From Afipia massiliensis (lineage in GTDB: Bacteria; Pseudomonadota; Alphaproteobacteria; Rhizobiales; Xanthobacteraceae): 64,000 bases of DNA. A model generated the notes under the pieces. That model worked only from the letters and a program-made list of their open reading frames with translations, searched no databases and had not been told where the DNA came from. This document shows, one piece after another, positions 32,906 to 41,334 of this stretch. The stretch's first letter is position 1. Each line of letters starts with the position of its first letter. Location: positions 2,295,501 to 2,359,500 of the forward strand of contig NZ_LBIA02000001.1 of the NCBI RefSeq assembly GCF_001006325.2, in the 5' to 3' direction. A program made the translations under genes and the position numbers.

Positions 32906-34753
32906 ATGTTGCGCGGTATTAGAGCGCGCTGCTTCACTTCTCCCCAGCGGGGAGAGGTCGCGAGCGAATGCGAGCGGGTGAGGGGGTTCGGAAGTCTTCT
33001 TGAGACATCCATTGCCCCTCACCCCACCCCTCTCCCCAGCGGGGTGAGGGGGCAGATTGTCATCGCGGAGGGACTTCGTCCTCACCATGAGTTTCAGGGT
33101 TTTGAACCTAGGCTGCTCCGCCGCTTCGCCGCCGACGAACGCGGCAACATCGCGATCATGGGCGCGGCAAGCCTTCTGATGATCATCGCCTGTACGGCAC
33201 TGGGCGTCGATGTCGGCACCATCTTCGCCGACAAGCGCCGGACCCAGAGCGCTGCCGATCTTGCGGCCATTGTCGCTGCAAGCGACCTCCCCAATGCGTC
33301 CCGCGCTGCTGCGGCGACCGTCGCCAAAAACAACTATCCCCCGGAGTCGCTCGTGGCTGTCGAACCCGGTGTTTACACGGCGAAGGCGTCTCTCGCGCCG
33401 CAGCAGCGCTTCGTCGCGGGCGCGACACCCGCCAATGCGGTGCGTGTTTCGCTGAAAACCAAAACGCCGCTGTATTTCGGCAAGGTGTTGACCGGCGACA
33501 GCCAATGGAATCTCAAGGCCACCGCCATCGCCAGCACCACGCAGCTTGCGACCTTCGCCATCGGCTCGCGGCTGGTCTCGCTCAATGGCGGGCTGCTGAA
33601 CGCGCTGCTCGGCGGCATGCTCGGCACCACGCTCTCGCTCTCGGCGATGGACTACAACGCGCTGCTCAACGCGAACATCGATGCGTTCGATTTCCTCCCC
33701 GCGCTGGCGACGCGCGCGAACCTGACCGGCGTCACCTACGAGGCGCTGCTGAGCAGCAACCTGAAGGTGACCGACATCGTGGCGGCGCTGCAGACTGCAG
33801 CCGCTGGCAACAGCGGCGCGATCACGGCGCTCTCCAGCATCTCATCGTCGCTATCGGGTCTGACCACGCGGATTACGCCGGCCTCGCTGATCAACGTCGG
33901 GCCGTATTCGAGTCTCACCGTCGGGCAGAAGCCAAAGGTCGGCGCGAGCGTGTCGGCGCTCGATCTGCTCTCGGCCGCGGCGGCGCTCGCCAACGGCACC
34001 AACCAGATCGCGGCGAATGTGAACCTGTCGCTGCCCGGCATCGCGGGCGTGACCTTGCTGGCGACGGTGGGCGAGCGCCCGGTGGGCACGAGCTGGATCA
34101 CCGTGGGCGCCGCGGGCGCCAGCGTCCACACCGCGCAGACGCGTATCCTGCTCAAGATCCAACTGGTCGGCTCGGGCGCAGTGTCGGTGGTCAACCTTCC
34201 GGTCTATGTCGAGATCGCAGCGGGCACCGCGACGCTCAACGCGGTGTCGTGCGGCTATCCCAACGTCAATACGTCAACGGTGACGCTCGGCGTCTCGCCC
34301 GGCATTGTGGACGCGTGGATCGGCGACGTGACGCCGGCCATGATGACGAATTTCTCCACCAAGCCGAATCCGCCGCCAGCCAATATCGTCAACCTCGGGA
34401 TCATCCAGGTATCAGGCCGGGCGCATGCCACCATGGCCAACACATCGCCGACCAGCGTGAACTTCAGCTACGCGGACATTCAGGCGCGCACCAAGAAGAC
34501 GGTGAACACCACGTCGTTCACCGCATCGCTGACGTCGAGCCTTCTGGGTGATCTGCAACTCGGCGTGCAGCTCGGGCCGCTCGGCCTGCCGATCCCCGGC
34601 ATCGGCGCGCTGGTGGCCAGCATTATCGGCGGCGCGACCGGCTCGATCGACACGCTGCTCAACTCGGTGTTGCAGACCCTCGGTGTCGGCCTCGGACAGG
34701 CGGATGTCTGGGTCAACGGCATCCGCTGCGACGGCGCGGTGCTGGTGAATTAG
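32906..34753 (+). CDS. TadG-like pilus-assembly/envelope protein carrying an in-frame repeat insertion
   Basis: The 615-residue protein starts at ATG 32906, with GGAGG nine bases upstream, just after the TadE stop. Residues about 12-49 (TSPQRGEVASECERVRG ... HPTPLPSGVRG) are translated from a family B repeat pair and have no counterpart in the family. The normal TadG start follows near residue 72: FAADERGNIAIMGAASLLMI, a membrane helix, then the pseudopilin-like KRRTQSAADLAAIVAAS. The remainder is a large, weakly conserved Ser/Thr/Ala-rich extracytoplasmic region. TadG proteins act in Flp/Tad pilus assembly or anchoring. The reading frame is intact across the insertion. Confidence 0.85.
   Translation: MLRGIRARCFTSPQRGEVASECERVRGFGSLLETSIAPHPTPLPSGVRGQIVIAEGLRPHHEFQGFEPRLLRRFAADERGNIAIMGAASLLMIIACTALGVDVGTIFADKRRTQSAADLAAIVAASDLPNASRAAAATVAKNNYPPESLVAVEPGVYTAKASLAPQQRFVAGATPANAVRVSLKTKTPLYFGKVLTGDSQWNLKATAIASTTQLATFAIGSRLVSLNGGLLNALLGGMLGTTLSLSAMDYNALLNANIDAFDFLPALATRANLTGVTYEALLSSNLKVTDIVAALQTAAAGNSGAITALSSISSSLSGLTTRITPASLINVGPYSSLTVGQKPKVGASVSALDLLSAAAALANGTNQIAANVNLSLPGIAGVTLLATVGERPVGTSWITVGAAGASVHTAQTRILLKIQLVGSGAVSVVNLPVYVEIAAGTATLNAVSCGYPNVNTSTVTLGVSPGIVDAWIGDVTPAMMTNFSTKPNPPPANIVNLGIIQVSGRAHATMANTSPTSVNFSYADIQARTKKTVNTTSFTASLTSSLLGDLQLGVQLGPLGLPIPGIGALVASIIGGATGSIDTLLNSVLQTLGVGLGQADVWVNGIRCDGAVLVN
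32937..33053. repeat. Family B inverted repeat pair inserted in frame within the TadG-like gene
   Basis: The left arm is TCTCCCCAGCGGGGAGAGG with an inner end GGGTGAGGGG; the right arm is the inverse, CCCCTCACC and CCTCTCCCCAGCGGGGTGAG. Total length is about 117 bp, a multiple of three, with no stop codon in the reading frame used by the host gene. Confidence 0.87.
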
Positions 34754-34759
34754 TTCCTT

Positions 34760-34892
34760 CCCTCTCCCCTTGTGGGAGAGGGTGCCTGAGCGAAGCGAAG
34801 GCGGGTGAGGGGTGAACTCTCGACTGATAGGAGCCCCCTCACCCGGCTCGCATCTGACGATGCTCGCCACCCTCTCCCACAAGGGGAGAGGG
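34760..34892. repeat. Family B inverted repeat pair (about 133 bp)
   Basis: CCCTCTCCCCTTGTGGGAGA at the left and its inverse at the right end. The inner ends are GGGTGAGGGG and CCCCCTCACCCGG. It lies between the TadG-like stop and the hisS start. Confidence 0.9.
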
Positions 34893-34988
34893 GGACACGC
34901 CCGTTGCGCTTGCCCCTCTTTAGTTCGGCTGATAACCCGTGGCCTGATATGTATGCAGACATTCTGCATACCGGATCACACGGATTCC

Positions 34989-36581
34989 ATGACCGACAAG
35001 AAACCCAAAAAACCGCAGAAACTGCGCGCGCGCTTGCCGCGCGGGCTGGTGGATCGCACGCCCGCCGAAATCGCCGCCACGCGGCAGATGGTCGAGACCA
35101 TCCGCGAGGTCTATGAGCGCTACGGGTTCGAGCCGGTGGAAACCCCGGCGATGGAATACACCGACGCGCTCGGAAAGTTTCTCCCCGATCAGGATCGCCC
35201 CAACGAGGGCGTGTTCTCGTTTCAGGACGACGACGAGCAGTGGATTTCGCTGCGCTACGACCTGACCGCGCCGCTGGCGCGCTACGTCGCGGAAAATTTC
35301 GACACGCTGCCAAAGCCGTATCGCTCCTATCGCAACGGCTATGTCTACCGCAACGAGAAGCCGGGCCCCGGCCGCTTCCGCCAGTTCATGCAGTTCGACG
35401 CCGACACGGTGGGCTCCGCTTCGCCCGCCGCCGACGCCGAGATGTGCATGATGGCCGCGGACACCATGGAAGCGCTCGGCATTCCGCGCGGCTCCTATGT
35501 GGTGAAGGTCAATAACCGCAAGGTGCTCGACGGCGTGATGGAAAGCATCGGCCTTGGCGGTGATGAGAATGCTGGCAAGCGGCTCACGGTGCTGCGCGCG
35601 ATTGATAAGCTGGATAAATTTCCGGTCGAAGAAGTTCGCAAATTACTCGGTGAAGGTCGAAAGGATGAAAGCGGCGACTTTACCAAGGGAGCCGGGCTGA
35701 ATAGCGCGCAAGCTGACAAAGTTCTCGTTCTGTTTGAGATTGCTTCGATGAGCGCGGCTGCAAGGTTAAGCAATGTTGAATTTCAGCAAGGCGTCGCGTC
35801 GGGTGAAATCACAACCAGAAAAGCTGAAGATATTCGGGCGCAAGGAATTTTTGGCGGCATTGCGCACAACCTTCTTGGGTCATCTGTAGAAGGGCTGGCG
35901 GAGCTTCAGGAAATTTGGAAGTTGCTGCGTGCAGGTGGATACGACGATGGTCGTGTTCGCATCGATCCCTCCGTCGTCCGCGGTCTCGAATATTACACCG
36001 GCCCGGTCTACGAAGTTGAACTGCTGCTCGACACCAAGGACGAGAAGGGACGCCCGGTGCGTTTCGGTTCGGTCGGCGGTGGCGGACGCTATGACGGGCT
36101 CGTGTCGCGCTTTCGCGGTGAACCGGTCCCGGCGACGGGATTCTCCATCGGCGTGTCACGGCTTCAAGCTGCGCTGACGATGCTCGGCAAGATCGACACC
36201 ACGCCCGAGTTTGGTCCCGTCGTTGTTGTGGTGATGGATCGCAACGAGATCGCGCAGTACCAGAAATTCGTTGCGACGCTGCGCAATTCGGGCATCCGCG
36301 CCGAACTCTATCTCGGCAATCCGAAGAACAATCTCGGCGTGCAATTCAAGTATGCCGACCGGCGCAATTCGCCGTGCGTCGTCATTCAGGGCGGCGACGA
36401 AAAGGCAAAGGGCGAGGTGCAGATCAAGGATCTGATCATCGGCGCGGAAATTGCCGGAGACACCGGCAATCGCGACGACTATCTGCAGAAGCAAGCCGAG
36501 GCGCAGTTTGCCGCGAAGGAAAGCGAACTGGTCGAAGCCGTGCGCAAGGTGCTCGCGCGGCATAATGTGGTTTGGAAGTGA
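34989..36581 (+). CDS. hisS: Histidyl-tRNA synthetase
   Basis: The 530-residue class II synthetase charges tRNA-His. The start ATG 34989 ([19 protein letters not shown]) was chosen because the open frame upstream only translates the repeat element. Motif 2 is [20 protein letters not shown] near residue 115; the HisRS-specific [12 protein letters not shown] is near 327; motif 3 [13 protein letters not shown] follows, then the anticodon-binding domain. The long insert between motif 2 and the HisRS motif fits the divergent HisRS type known from some alphaproteobacteria. The stretch at about 35,600-35,940 is distinctly less G+C-rich (about 50 percent in 60-base blocks) than the rest of the gene. 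Repeat pairs flank it on both sides. Confidence 0.96.
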   Translation: MTDKKPKKPQKLRARLPRGLVDRTPAEIAATRQMVETIREVYERYGFEPVETPAMEYTDALGKFLPDQDRPNEGVFSFQDDDEQWISLRYDLTAPLARYVAENFDTLPKPYRSYRNGYVYRNEKPGPGRFRQFMQFDADTVGSASPAADAEMCMMAADTMEALGIPRGSYVVKVNNRKVLDGVMESIGLGGDENAGKRLTVLRAIDKLDKFPVEEVRKLLGEGRKDESGDFTKGAGLNSAQADKVLVLFEIASMSAAARLSNVEFQQGVASGEITTRKAEDIRAQGIFGGIAHNLLGSSVEGLAELQEIWKLLRAGGYDDGRVRIDPSVVRGLEYYTGPVYEVELLLDTKDEKGRPVRFGSVGGGGRYDGLVSRFRGEPVPATGFSIGVSRLQAALTMLGKIDTTPEFGPVVVVVMDRNEIAQYQKFVATLRNSGIRAELYLGNPKNNLGVQFKYADRRNSPCVVIQGGDEKAKGEVQIKDLIIGAEIAGDTGNRDDYLQKQAEAQFAAKESELVEAVRKVLARHNVVWK

Positions 36582-36586
36582 ATTTC

Positions 36587-36717
36587 ACCCTCTCCCCTTG
36601 TGGGAGAGGGTGGCGAGATCGAGTGAAACGAGATCGAGCCGGGTGAGGGGGCGGAATTCATCACCCCCTCACCCGCCCTCGCTTCTCTCGGGCACCCTCT
36701 CCCACAAGGGGAGAGGG
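36587..36717. repeat. Family B inverted repeat pair (about 131 bp)
   Basis: CCCTCTCCCCTTGTGGGAGA at the left, an internal GATCGAG-TGAAA-CGAGATC region, and the inverse of the left arm at the right end. It begins five bases after the hisS stop codon and precedes the tautomerase gene. Confidence 0.9.
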
Positions 36718-36770
36718 AAAGAGAAAGCAGACGAACGCCACTTAGGCGTCACAAACAAAAGGAAGCAACA

Positions 36771-36971
36771 ATGCCTGAGGTTATCGTGAACATGGCCGCC
36801 GGACGCACCGACGATCAGAAGAAGGGCATGATGTTCGACATCACCCAGGCGCTGGTGAAGAACCTCGGTGTCGATGCGGAAGTCGTGACGGTGCAGATCA
36901 ATGAAGCGCCGCTGACCCACAAGATGAAGGGCGGCAAGACCTTCCTCGAGCGCAAGGCCGCAGCGAAGTAA
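36771..36971 (+). CDS. 4-oxalocrotonate tautomerase family protein
   Basis: The 66-residue protein is a tautomerase subunit. Mature proteins of this family use the N-terminal Pro, exposed after removal of Met, as catalytic base; here the start is MPEVIVNMAAGRT. The pattern GRTDDQKKGMMFDITQAL and VVTVQINEAP matches the small 4-OT subunits that form hexamers. GGAAG lies about five bases before the ATG. The thioesterase gene starts 17 bases after its stop, so the two are likely co-transcribed. The physiological substrate is not known. Confidence 0.92.
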   Translation: MPEVIVNMAAGRTDDQKKGMMFDITQALVKNLGVDAEVVTVQINEAPLTHKMKGGKTFLERKAAAK

Positions 36972-36987
36972 GCCTCAGGACGCCAGC

Positions 36988-37383
36988 ATGAACGTGCTTG
37001 AGAAAGTCGCCGTCGGCATTCCCGGTGAAACGGTTGTGACCGTTGCGCACGACATGACGGTGCAGCATTTCCTGTCGACCATGCCGGCTGTCTATGCGAC
37101 CCCGGTCATGATCCTGCACATGGAAAAGGCCAGCACCGCCTCCATCGCCGACCTGTTGCCGGAGGGCTATGTCAGCGTCGGCATGGAGGTGAATGTCCGG
37201 CATCTGGCGGCGACGCCAGTCGGGCGCACGGTGCGCGTGACGTCGCGCGTGCGCCAGATCGACGCCAAGAGCGTGCTGTTCGATGTCGAAGCCTGGGACG
37301 GGTCCCGCAAGATCGGCGACGGCACCCATCGGCGCGGCGTGATCAATATCGCGGCGTTCGAAAAGCGGTTCGGCGTCAGTTGA
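36988..37383 (+). CDS. Hotdog-fold thioesterase family protein (FlK-like)
   Basis: The 131-residue protein is a single hotdog domain. It resembles the thioesterase group that includes fluoroacetyl-CoA thioesterase FlK: AVYATPVMILHMEKAS with the Glu of the active site, then MEVNVRHLAATPVGRTVRV with the conserved His, and VLFDVEAWDG...GDGTHRRGVI. Such enzymes cleave small acyl-CoA esters. The substrate cannot be inferred, and the FlK resemblance does not imply a role in fluoroacetate resistance. It follows the tautomerase gene closely, suggesting a shared transcript. Confidence 0.88.
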   Translation: MNVLEKVAVGIPGETVVTVAHDMTVQHFLSTMPAVYATPVMILHMEKASTASIADLLPEGYVSVGMEVNVRHLAATPVGRTVRVTSRVRQIDAKSVLFDVEAWDGSRKIGDGTHRRGVINIAAFEKRFGVS

Positions 37384-37476
37384 TGCGGCCCGCGCCGGTC
37401 CCTTTCGAGCATTTCTGATTGTTCCGGAGCCTCGAACGAGGCTAGGTTTCCGGCCGTTCGCCAACGGAGACGTCCG

Positions 37477-37695
37477 ATGAGACTCGTGCTGATTGCCGCC
37501 GCGGCCGTGATGCTGTTTTCCGGACAGGTTCATGCGCAGGGCAGGGGGCGTCCCGGCGGCGATACGGGTGCTTCGCAGCCCCAGGGCGAGGACCGGCAGA
37601 AGCGCATGGCCCGGGAAGAGGCCGCCGCCAGGGCCGCCATGAAGAATGTCCCGGATTCGAAAGAGAAGTACGATCCCTGGAAGATCGGGAAGTAG
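37477..37695 (+). CDS. Small secreted protein of unknown function
   Basis: The 72-residue product starts at ATG 37477 with GGAG about 11 bases upstream. Residues 1-20 form a signal peptide (LVLIAAAAVMLFSGQVHA-Q). The remainder is very hydrophilic (GRGRPGGDTGASQPQGEDRQ, AREEAAARAAMKN) and ends DPWKIGK. It is probably periplasmic. No family is recognised. A family A repeat follows within 20 bases. Confidence 0.6.
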   Translation: MRLVLIAAAAVMLFSGQVHAQGRGRPGGDTGASQPQGEDRQKRMAREEAAARAAMKNVPDSKEKYDPWKIGK

Positions 37696-37713
37696 TGAAC
37701 CGACACAACCTCG

Positions 37714-37837
37714 GTCGTCATCCCCGCGAAAGCGGGGATCCATAACCACCGGGCGACCCGGTTGGATGCGGACGGGGCAGCAACTTCATAAAGTTCAATG
37801 ACAGGGAATATGGGTCCCCGCCTTCGCGGGGACGACC
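37714..37837. repeat. Family A inverted repeat pair (about 124 bp), reverse orientation
   Basis: The left arm is GTCGTCATCCCCGCGAAAGC with CATAACCAC on its inner side; the right arm is preceded by GGGAATATGGG. The inner ends are swapped relative to the copy at 28,224, so this copy lies in the opposite direction. Confidence 0.85.
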
Positions 37838-37865
37838 GCGGTTTCACGTCGCAGAAATGGTGTCG

Positions 37866-38168
37866 TCAGTAGCCGACCCGCAGCGGCCGATCGAGATGGC
37901 CCGGATGGACCCAGACGCAGGCAAAGGAAATATAGCCGCCGTACTGGGCATCGGTGCCGGTCAGTTTCACGGCCTTGCCGTAGCGGGCGCAATGATCGAC
38001 CGCCATCGCCTTGATGTCCGCGCCTTCCTTGTAGAGCGAATAGGCGATGATGCCGCCGGTGTCGTTGCCCTTGAAGGGTGGCACCGTGTCGACAAACGCG
38101 TTTGCGGGCGTCAGCGCAAGGGTCCCCAAAACTGCTGTCAGGATCACCGTTCCAGTCGCTCGCATCAT
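37866..38168 (-). CDS. Small secreted protein of unknown function
   Basis: The 100-residue product has a signal peptide (ATGTVILTAVLGTLALTPANA-F). The mature part reads PPFKGNDTGGIIAYSLYKEG, DHCARYGKAVKLTGTDAQYG and YISFACVWVHPG, with two Cys that could form a disulfide. The overall pattern recurs in small exported rhizobial proteins, but I do not recognise a named family. Starts at 38168 or 38165 are both possible. It is divergent from the secreted protein at 38335. Confidence 0.7.
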   Translation of the reverse strand: MMRATGTVILTAVLGTLALTPANAFVDTVPPFKGNDTGGIIAYSLYKEGADIKAMAVDHCARYGKAVKLTGTDAQYGGYISFACVWVHPGHLDRPLRVGY

Positions 38169-38334
38169 GCTCTCCGTTCGATTCCACCCTCACCATAAGG
38201 CGGTCGGGCTGCCATGGAAAGAACGCCGGCGCGATTCGATGGGGGTTGGTGGCCGAGTGTTGCCGCGCTGCACTTGACCGGCTGACGGCTTCGCGGCACC
38301 TTCCGACGCAACGACCATTCGGTGGACCGCCTTC

Positions 38335-38805
38335 ATGCGCGACCTTTTCTCGACAATCCGGAAACTGACTCTTGCCTTGGCGCTTGGCGCCATGGCCGGC
38401 CTGACGGCATTCAGCCCTGCGGCCGAGGCCGCCGGTGTCCTGGAGCGCGGCATCTGGCTGTCCGGCCCGCGCTACGACGGCGCCATACGCCCCTGCAGCG
38501 AAGCGCTCGGGACCATTTCCCAGCAGTTCGCGGAAAAAGAGAGCAAGTTCTGGAATTCGGCGCTTGTAATTACAGGCTACGCCAACGTCCACGAGGTGGC
38601 TTTCCGCGCCTGGGCCAATGACAGCATTCCACGTCGCTTCTGCACCGCCAGCGCCATGCTGAACGATGGCCGCGCGCGTCAGGTGCATTTTTCGGTCATC
38701 GAGGACGGCGGCTTCGCCGGATTCGATTCGGGCGTCGAATGGTGTGTGGTCGGCCTCGACCGCAACTGGGCCTACAACCCGTCCTGCAAGGCCGCGCGGC
38801 CTTAA
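38335..38805 (+). CDS. Secreted protein of unknown function
   Basis: The 156-residue product has a signal peptide (LTLALALGAMAGLTAFSPAAEA-A). The mature part includes GVLERGIWLSGPRYDGAIRP, a region VHEVAFRAWANDSIPRRFC, HFSVIEDGGFAGFDSGVEWC and a C-terminal NPSCKAARP. Four Cys suggest two disulfides and a periplasmic or secreted location. The pattern is typical of conserved uncharacterised proteins of Bradyrhizobium-like bacteria. It stands alone, divergent from the small secreted protein upstream. Confidence 0.75.
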   Translation: MRDLFSTIRKLTLALALGAMAGLTAFSPAAEAAGVLERGIWLSGPRYDGAIRPCSEALGTISQQFAEKESKFWNSALVITGYANVHEVAFRAWANDSIPRRFCTASAMLNDGRARQVHFSVIEDGGFAGFDSGVEWCVVGLDRNWAYNPSCKAARP

Positions 38806-38975
38806 AGCTTCGCAAAATCGATTCGTGATTCGGGTCGCCCCGTCCGCGTTGCGGTGGACGAGGCGATTTTGTTCTTGAAATGTTCTTTTGGCCTGACTAG
38901 GCTTTAAGCATTGCGTAGTCCGCACGAGCGACCCGGCGCTGACCGGAGGATGCGGAGAGGGGTGGGGGCGTCGCC

Positions 38976-39722
38976 ATGTTCGGTTTCAGGTCTGGTTCGT
39001 CGGCCGCTGTTTTTTCATTTGGGTTTTTACGCACTGAGTCGTTGTTCCGCCGGTTCGCCGCCCCGCTGCTCGGCCTCGTGATGGCCGGCGTCGTCGCGGG
39101 CTCCGCATCGGCGCAGGATCATCGCCAGAATGCGCCCGGCGAGTTCGACTTCTACGTACTCGCACTGTCGTGGTCGCCGTCGTTCTGTCAGGCCGCGAGT
39201 GAGCGCGGCAATTCCGGCCGCGGCATCCAGACCCAATGCGCCGGCCGGCCGTTTTCTTTCGTCGTGCACGGGCTGTGGCCGCAATACGATCGCGGCTTTC
39301 CGAACTACTGCCAGCGGCCGTCGCCGCGACTCGACCGCAAGGTCATGACCTCGATGCTCGATCTGATGCCGGCGCCGGGCCTGATCTACAATGAATGGGA
39401 CAAGCACGGCACCTGCTCGGGGCTGGGTGCCCGCGCCTATTTCGAAACCACCCGCAAGGCTCGCGCAGCGGTGAAGATTCCGGCCGAATATCTCGAACTG
39501 GCCGACACCAGACTCGTTGCGCCCGCTGACATCGAGGATGCCTTCATCAAAGCCAATCCCGGCCTCTCAAGTTCGGCCATTGCGGTGACCTGCGACAGCA
39601 AGCGTCTCAGTGAGGTGCGCATCTGCATGAGCAAGGACCTGCAGTTCCGTGCCTGCGAGGAGATCGACCGCCGCGCCTGCCGCCGCGACAAGGTGGTGAT
39701 GCCGCCGGTGCGCGGGGGGTGA
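38976..39722 (+). CDS. Ribonuclease T2 family protein, secreted
   Basis: The 248-residue protein has an N-terminal hydrophobic signal ending GSASA-Q near residue 47. Both active-site segments are present: FVVHGLWPQYDRG (CAS1) and NEWDKHGTCSGL (CAS2), each with the catalytic His and the Glu/Lys of CAS2. Several Cys (SFCQAA, NYCQRP, TCDSKR, RACEEIDRRAC) match disulfides of the fold. These enzymes cleave RNA with little base preference through a 2',3'-cyclic phosphate and work in the periplasm or outside the cell, often for nutrient scavenging. It stands alone and is followed by a family C repeat. Confidence 0.94.
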   Translation: MFGFRSGSSAAVFSFGFLRTESLFRRFAAPLLGLVMAGVVAGSASAQDHRQNAPGEFDFYVLALSWSPSFCQAASERGNSGRGIQTQCAGRPFSFVVHGLWPQYDRGFPNYCQRPSPRLDRKVMTSMLDLMPAPGLIYNEWDKHGTCSGLGARAYFETTRKARAAVKIPAEYLELADTRLVAPADIEDAFIKANPGLSSSAIAVTCDSKRLSEVRICMSKDLQFRACEEIDRRACRRDKVVMPPVRGG

Positions 39723-39730
39723 GTTTGCGC

Positions 39731-39844
39731 CGTCACCCTGAGGTGCCGTAGCGTAGCGGAGGCCTCGAAGGGCGACGGCAAAACATCCGCCTTCTGAATC
39801 GTTATCCTTCGAGGCTCGCAAGAGCTCGCACCTCAGGATGACGG
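39731..39844. repeat. Family C inverted repeat pair
   Basis: The left arm reads GTCACCCTGAGGTGC, then CGAAGCG-like and GGCCTCGAAGGG; the right arm is its inverse, ATCCTTCGAGGCTCGC then GCACCTCAGGATGAC. It lies between the RNase T2 gene and rlmJ. The same pattern is widespread in related genomes, from general knowledge; only one copy is in this window. Confidence 0.82.
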
Positions 39845-39900
39845 ATTTCACCTGCGTTACGTGCGTTACTTTCCTCGCGCGATGTCGTAACTGTCGCGCC

Positions 39901-40758
39901 ATGAACTACCGTCACGCATTCCACGCCGGAAACTTCGCCGATGTCATCAAGCACATCGTGCTGGTGCGCATCCTCACCTATCTGCACGAGAAGCCGGCCG
40001 CGTTCCGCGTGATCGATACCCATGCCGGCGCCGGGCTGTACGATCTGACCAGCAGCGAGGCAGAGCGCGGCGGCGAATGGCGCACCGGCATCGCGCGGCT
40101 GATGCAGGCGCGTTTGTCCGAACCGGTCATGGCGCTGGTCGCGCCCTATCTCGACATCGTGCGCGCGTTCAATCCGCAGCGCGATCTCACCGCCTATCCG
40201 GGATCGCCGTTGGTCGCGCGCGCGCTGCTGCGGCCGCAGGACAGTCTGGTCGCCTGCGAACTGGAGCCGAACGCACGCAAGCAACTGATTTCCGCATTGC
40301 GCCGCGACACGCAGGCGCGCGTGGTCGATCTCGATGGCTGGACCGGGTTGCCGGCATTCGTGCCGCCGAACGAGCGGCGCGGGCTGGTGCTGATCGATCC
40401 GCCGTTCGAGAGCCGCGACGAGTTCAAGCGGCTGGCGGATGGCTTCAGCGCGGCGCACGCCAAATGGCCGACCGGCATCTACATGCTCTGGTATCCGGTG
40501 AAAGAACGCCGCGCCACCGACACCCTGGCGGATCAAGTGGCGCGCGTGGCGAACGCCGGCGGCGACACAAAATGCCTGCGCGTCGAATTCAGCGTCGCGC
40601 CGCAGACGCAGGACTCAGGATTGGTGTCCGCCGGTCTGTTGATCGTCAATCCGCCGTGGACGTTGGCTGCGGAGTTGAAGGCGATCCTGCACGAGCTTGA
40701 GAAGCCGCTCGGTCTCGGAGGCGCCGGCCGCTTCCGGGTGGAAGCCGTCAGAGCCTGA
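39901..40758 (+). CDS. rlmJ: 23S rRNA (adenine(2030)-N6)-methyltransferase
   Basis: The 285-residue product starts at ATG 39901 (MNYRHAFHAGNFADVIKH), the conserved start of RlmJ; the open frame reaches further upstream but lacks family similarity. The SAM-binding region is FRVIDTHAGAGLYDL near residue 37 and the catalytic motif is VLIDPPFE (DPPF) near 164. RlmJ methylates A2030 of 23S rRNA before ribosome assembly. It is a cytoplasmic single-domain enzyme and appears monocistronic. Confidence 0.95.
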   Translation: MNYRHAFHAGNFADVIKHIVLVRILTYLHEKPAAFRVIDTHAGAGLYDLTSSEAERGGEWRTGIARLMQARLSEPVMALVAPYLDIVRAFNPQRDLTAYPGSPLVARALLRPQDSLVACELEPNARKQLISALRRDTQARVVDLDGWTGLPAFVPPNERRGLVLIDPPFESRDEFKRLADGFSAAHAKWPTGIYMLWYPVKERRATDTLADQVARVANAGGDTKCLRVEFSVAPQTQDSGLVSAGLLIVNPPWTLAAELKAILHELEKPLGLGGAGRFRVEAVRA

Positions 40759-41036
40759 CGCACTGCACGCGCAGCGCTTGATGCGTGCCTGGATTCCATG
40801 CGCACGAATACCCCAAATGCGGCATGGCCAATTTGCCGGGAACCGTATTATGCTACAGCCGTGAAGGTCGGCTTTTACGTCCCGCGCCCGCGAATGGCCG
40901 CGGCGGAATGACGAGAGGCCCCGGGCGCTCCCTGTTTTTGGAGGCGTTCTCCAAGGCCGCCGCTTTCCGGCAGTGAATGCCGGGCCTGGCCGACGCGCGT
41001 TGCGCGCCGGAGGTGCAATGCGGGGAGGGGTTCCCG

Positions 41037-41252
41037 ATGGCCATGACAGGTGTCGTCAAGTTCTTCAATGCCGAACGCGGATACGGATTCATCAAGCCGG
41101 ACGACGGCGGACGCGATGTGTTCGTACATATCACCGCAGTCGAGCGTGCTGGATTGAAGGATTTGATCGAAGGACAGCGTATTACTTTTGAAGTCGAGCC
41201 TGACAAGAAGGGCAAGGGACCGAAGGCGGTCGATCTCGTCGTTTCGCCCTGA
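41037..41252 (+). CDS. Cold-shock domain protein (CspA family)
   Basis: The 71-residue product starts at ATG 41037, with GGGGAGGGG ending about six bases upstream. It is one cold-shock domain: TGVVKFFNAERGYGFIKPDD (RNP1) and RDVFVHITAVERAG (RNP2). It binds single-stranded nucleic acid and acts as an RNA chaperone. The gene is preceded by about 280 bases without a gene. This long region is G/C-rich with several short inverted repeats, consistent with the long structured leaders of cold-shock mRNAs, though I could not define a promoter. Confidence 0.94.
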   Translation: MAMTGVVKFFNAERGYGFIKPDDGGRDVFVHITAVERAGLKDLIEGQRITFEVEPDKKGKGPKAVDLVVSP

Positions 41253-41280
41253 CGCATCCTCGGGATTAAACCCCGCAAAT

Positions 41281-41308
41281 GAAAATCCCGGGCGCGGGGC
41301 CCGGGATT
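41281..41308 (-). terminator. Terminator hairpin after the outer-membrane protein gene
   Basis: AATCCCGGG-CCCCGCG-CCCGGGATT on the minus strand, followed by TTTCATTT. It lies between two converging genes, so it may stop both. Confidence 0.65.
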
Positions 41309-41334
41309 GATGGAGTGTGACCGCGCAGCGCCGG

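Noticed and set aside
32454-34753. A complete Tad/Flp pilus locus
   Set aside because: Only the TadE- and TadG-like genes are present; no ATPase, secretin, prepilin peptidase or flp gene lies nearby.
34812-34988. A longer hisS start at 34,812
   Set aside because: The added residues are a translation of the family B repeat and have no similarity to HisRS; ATG 34,989 gives the normal N-terminus.
36988-37383. A dedicated fluoroacetate-resistance gene
   Set aside because: The resemblance to FlK is at family level only; many thioesterases share the hotdog pattern and nothing nearby supports that role.
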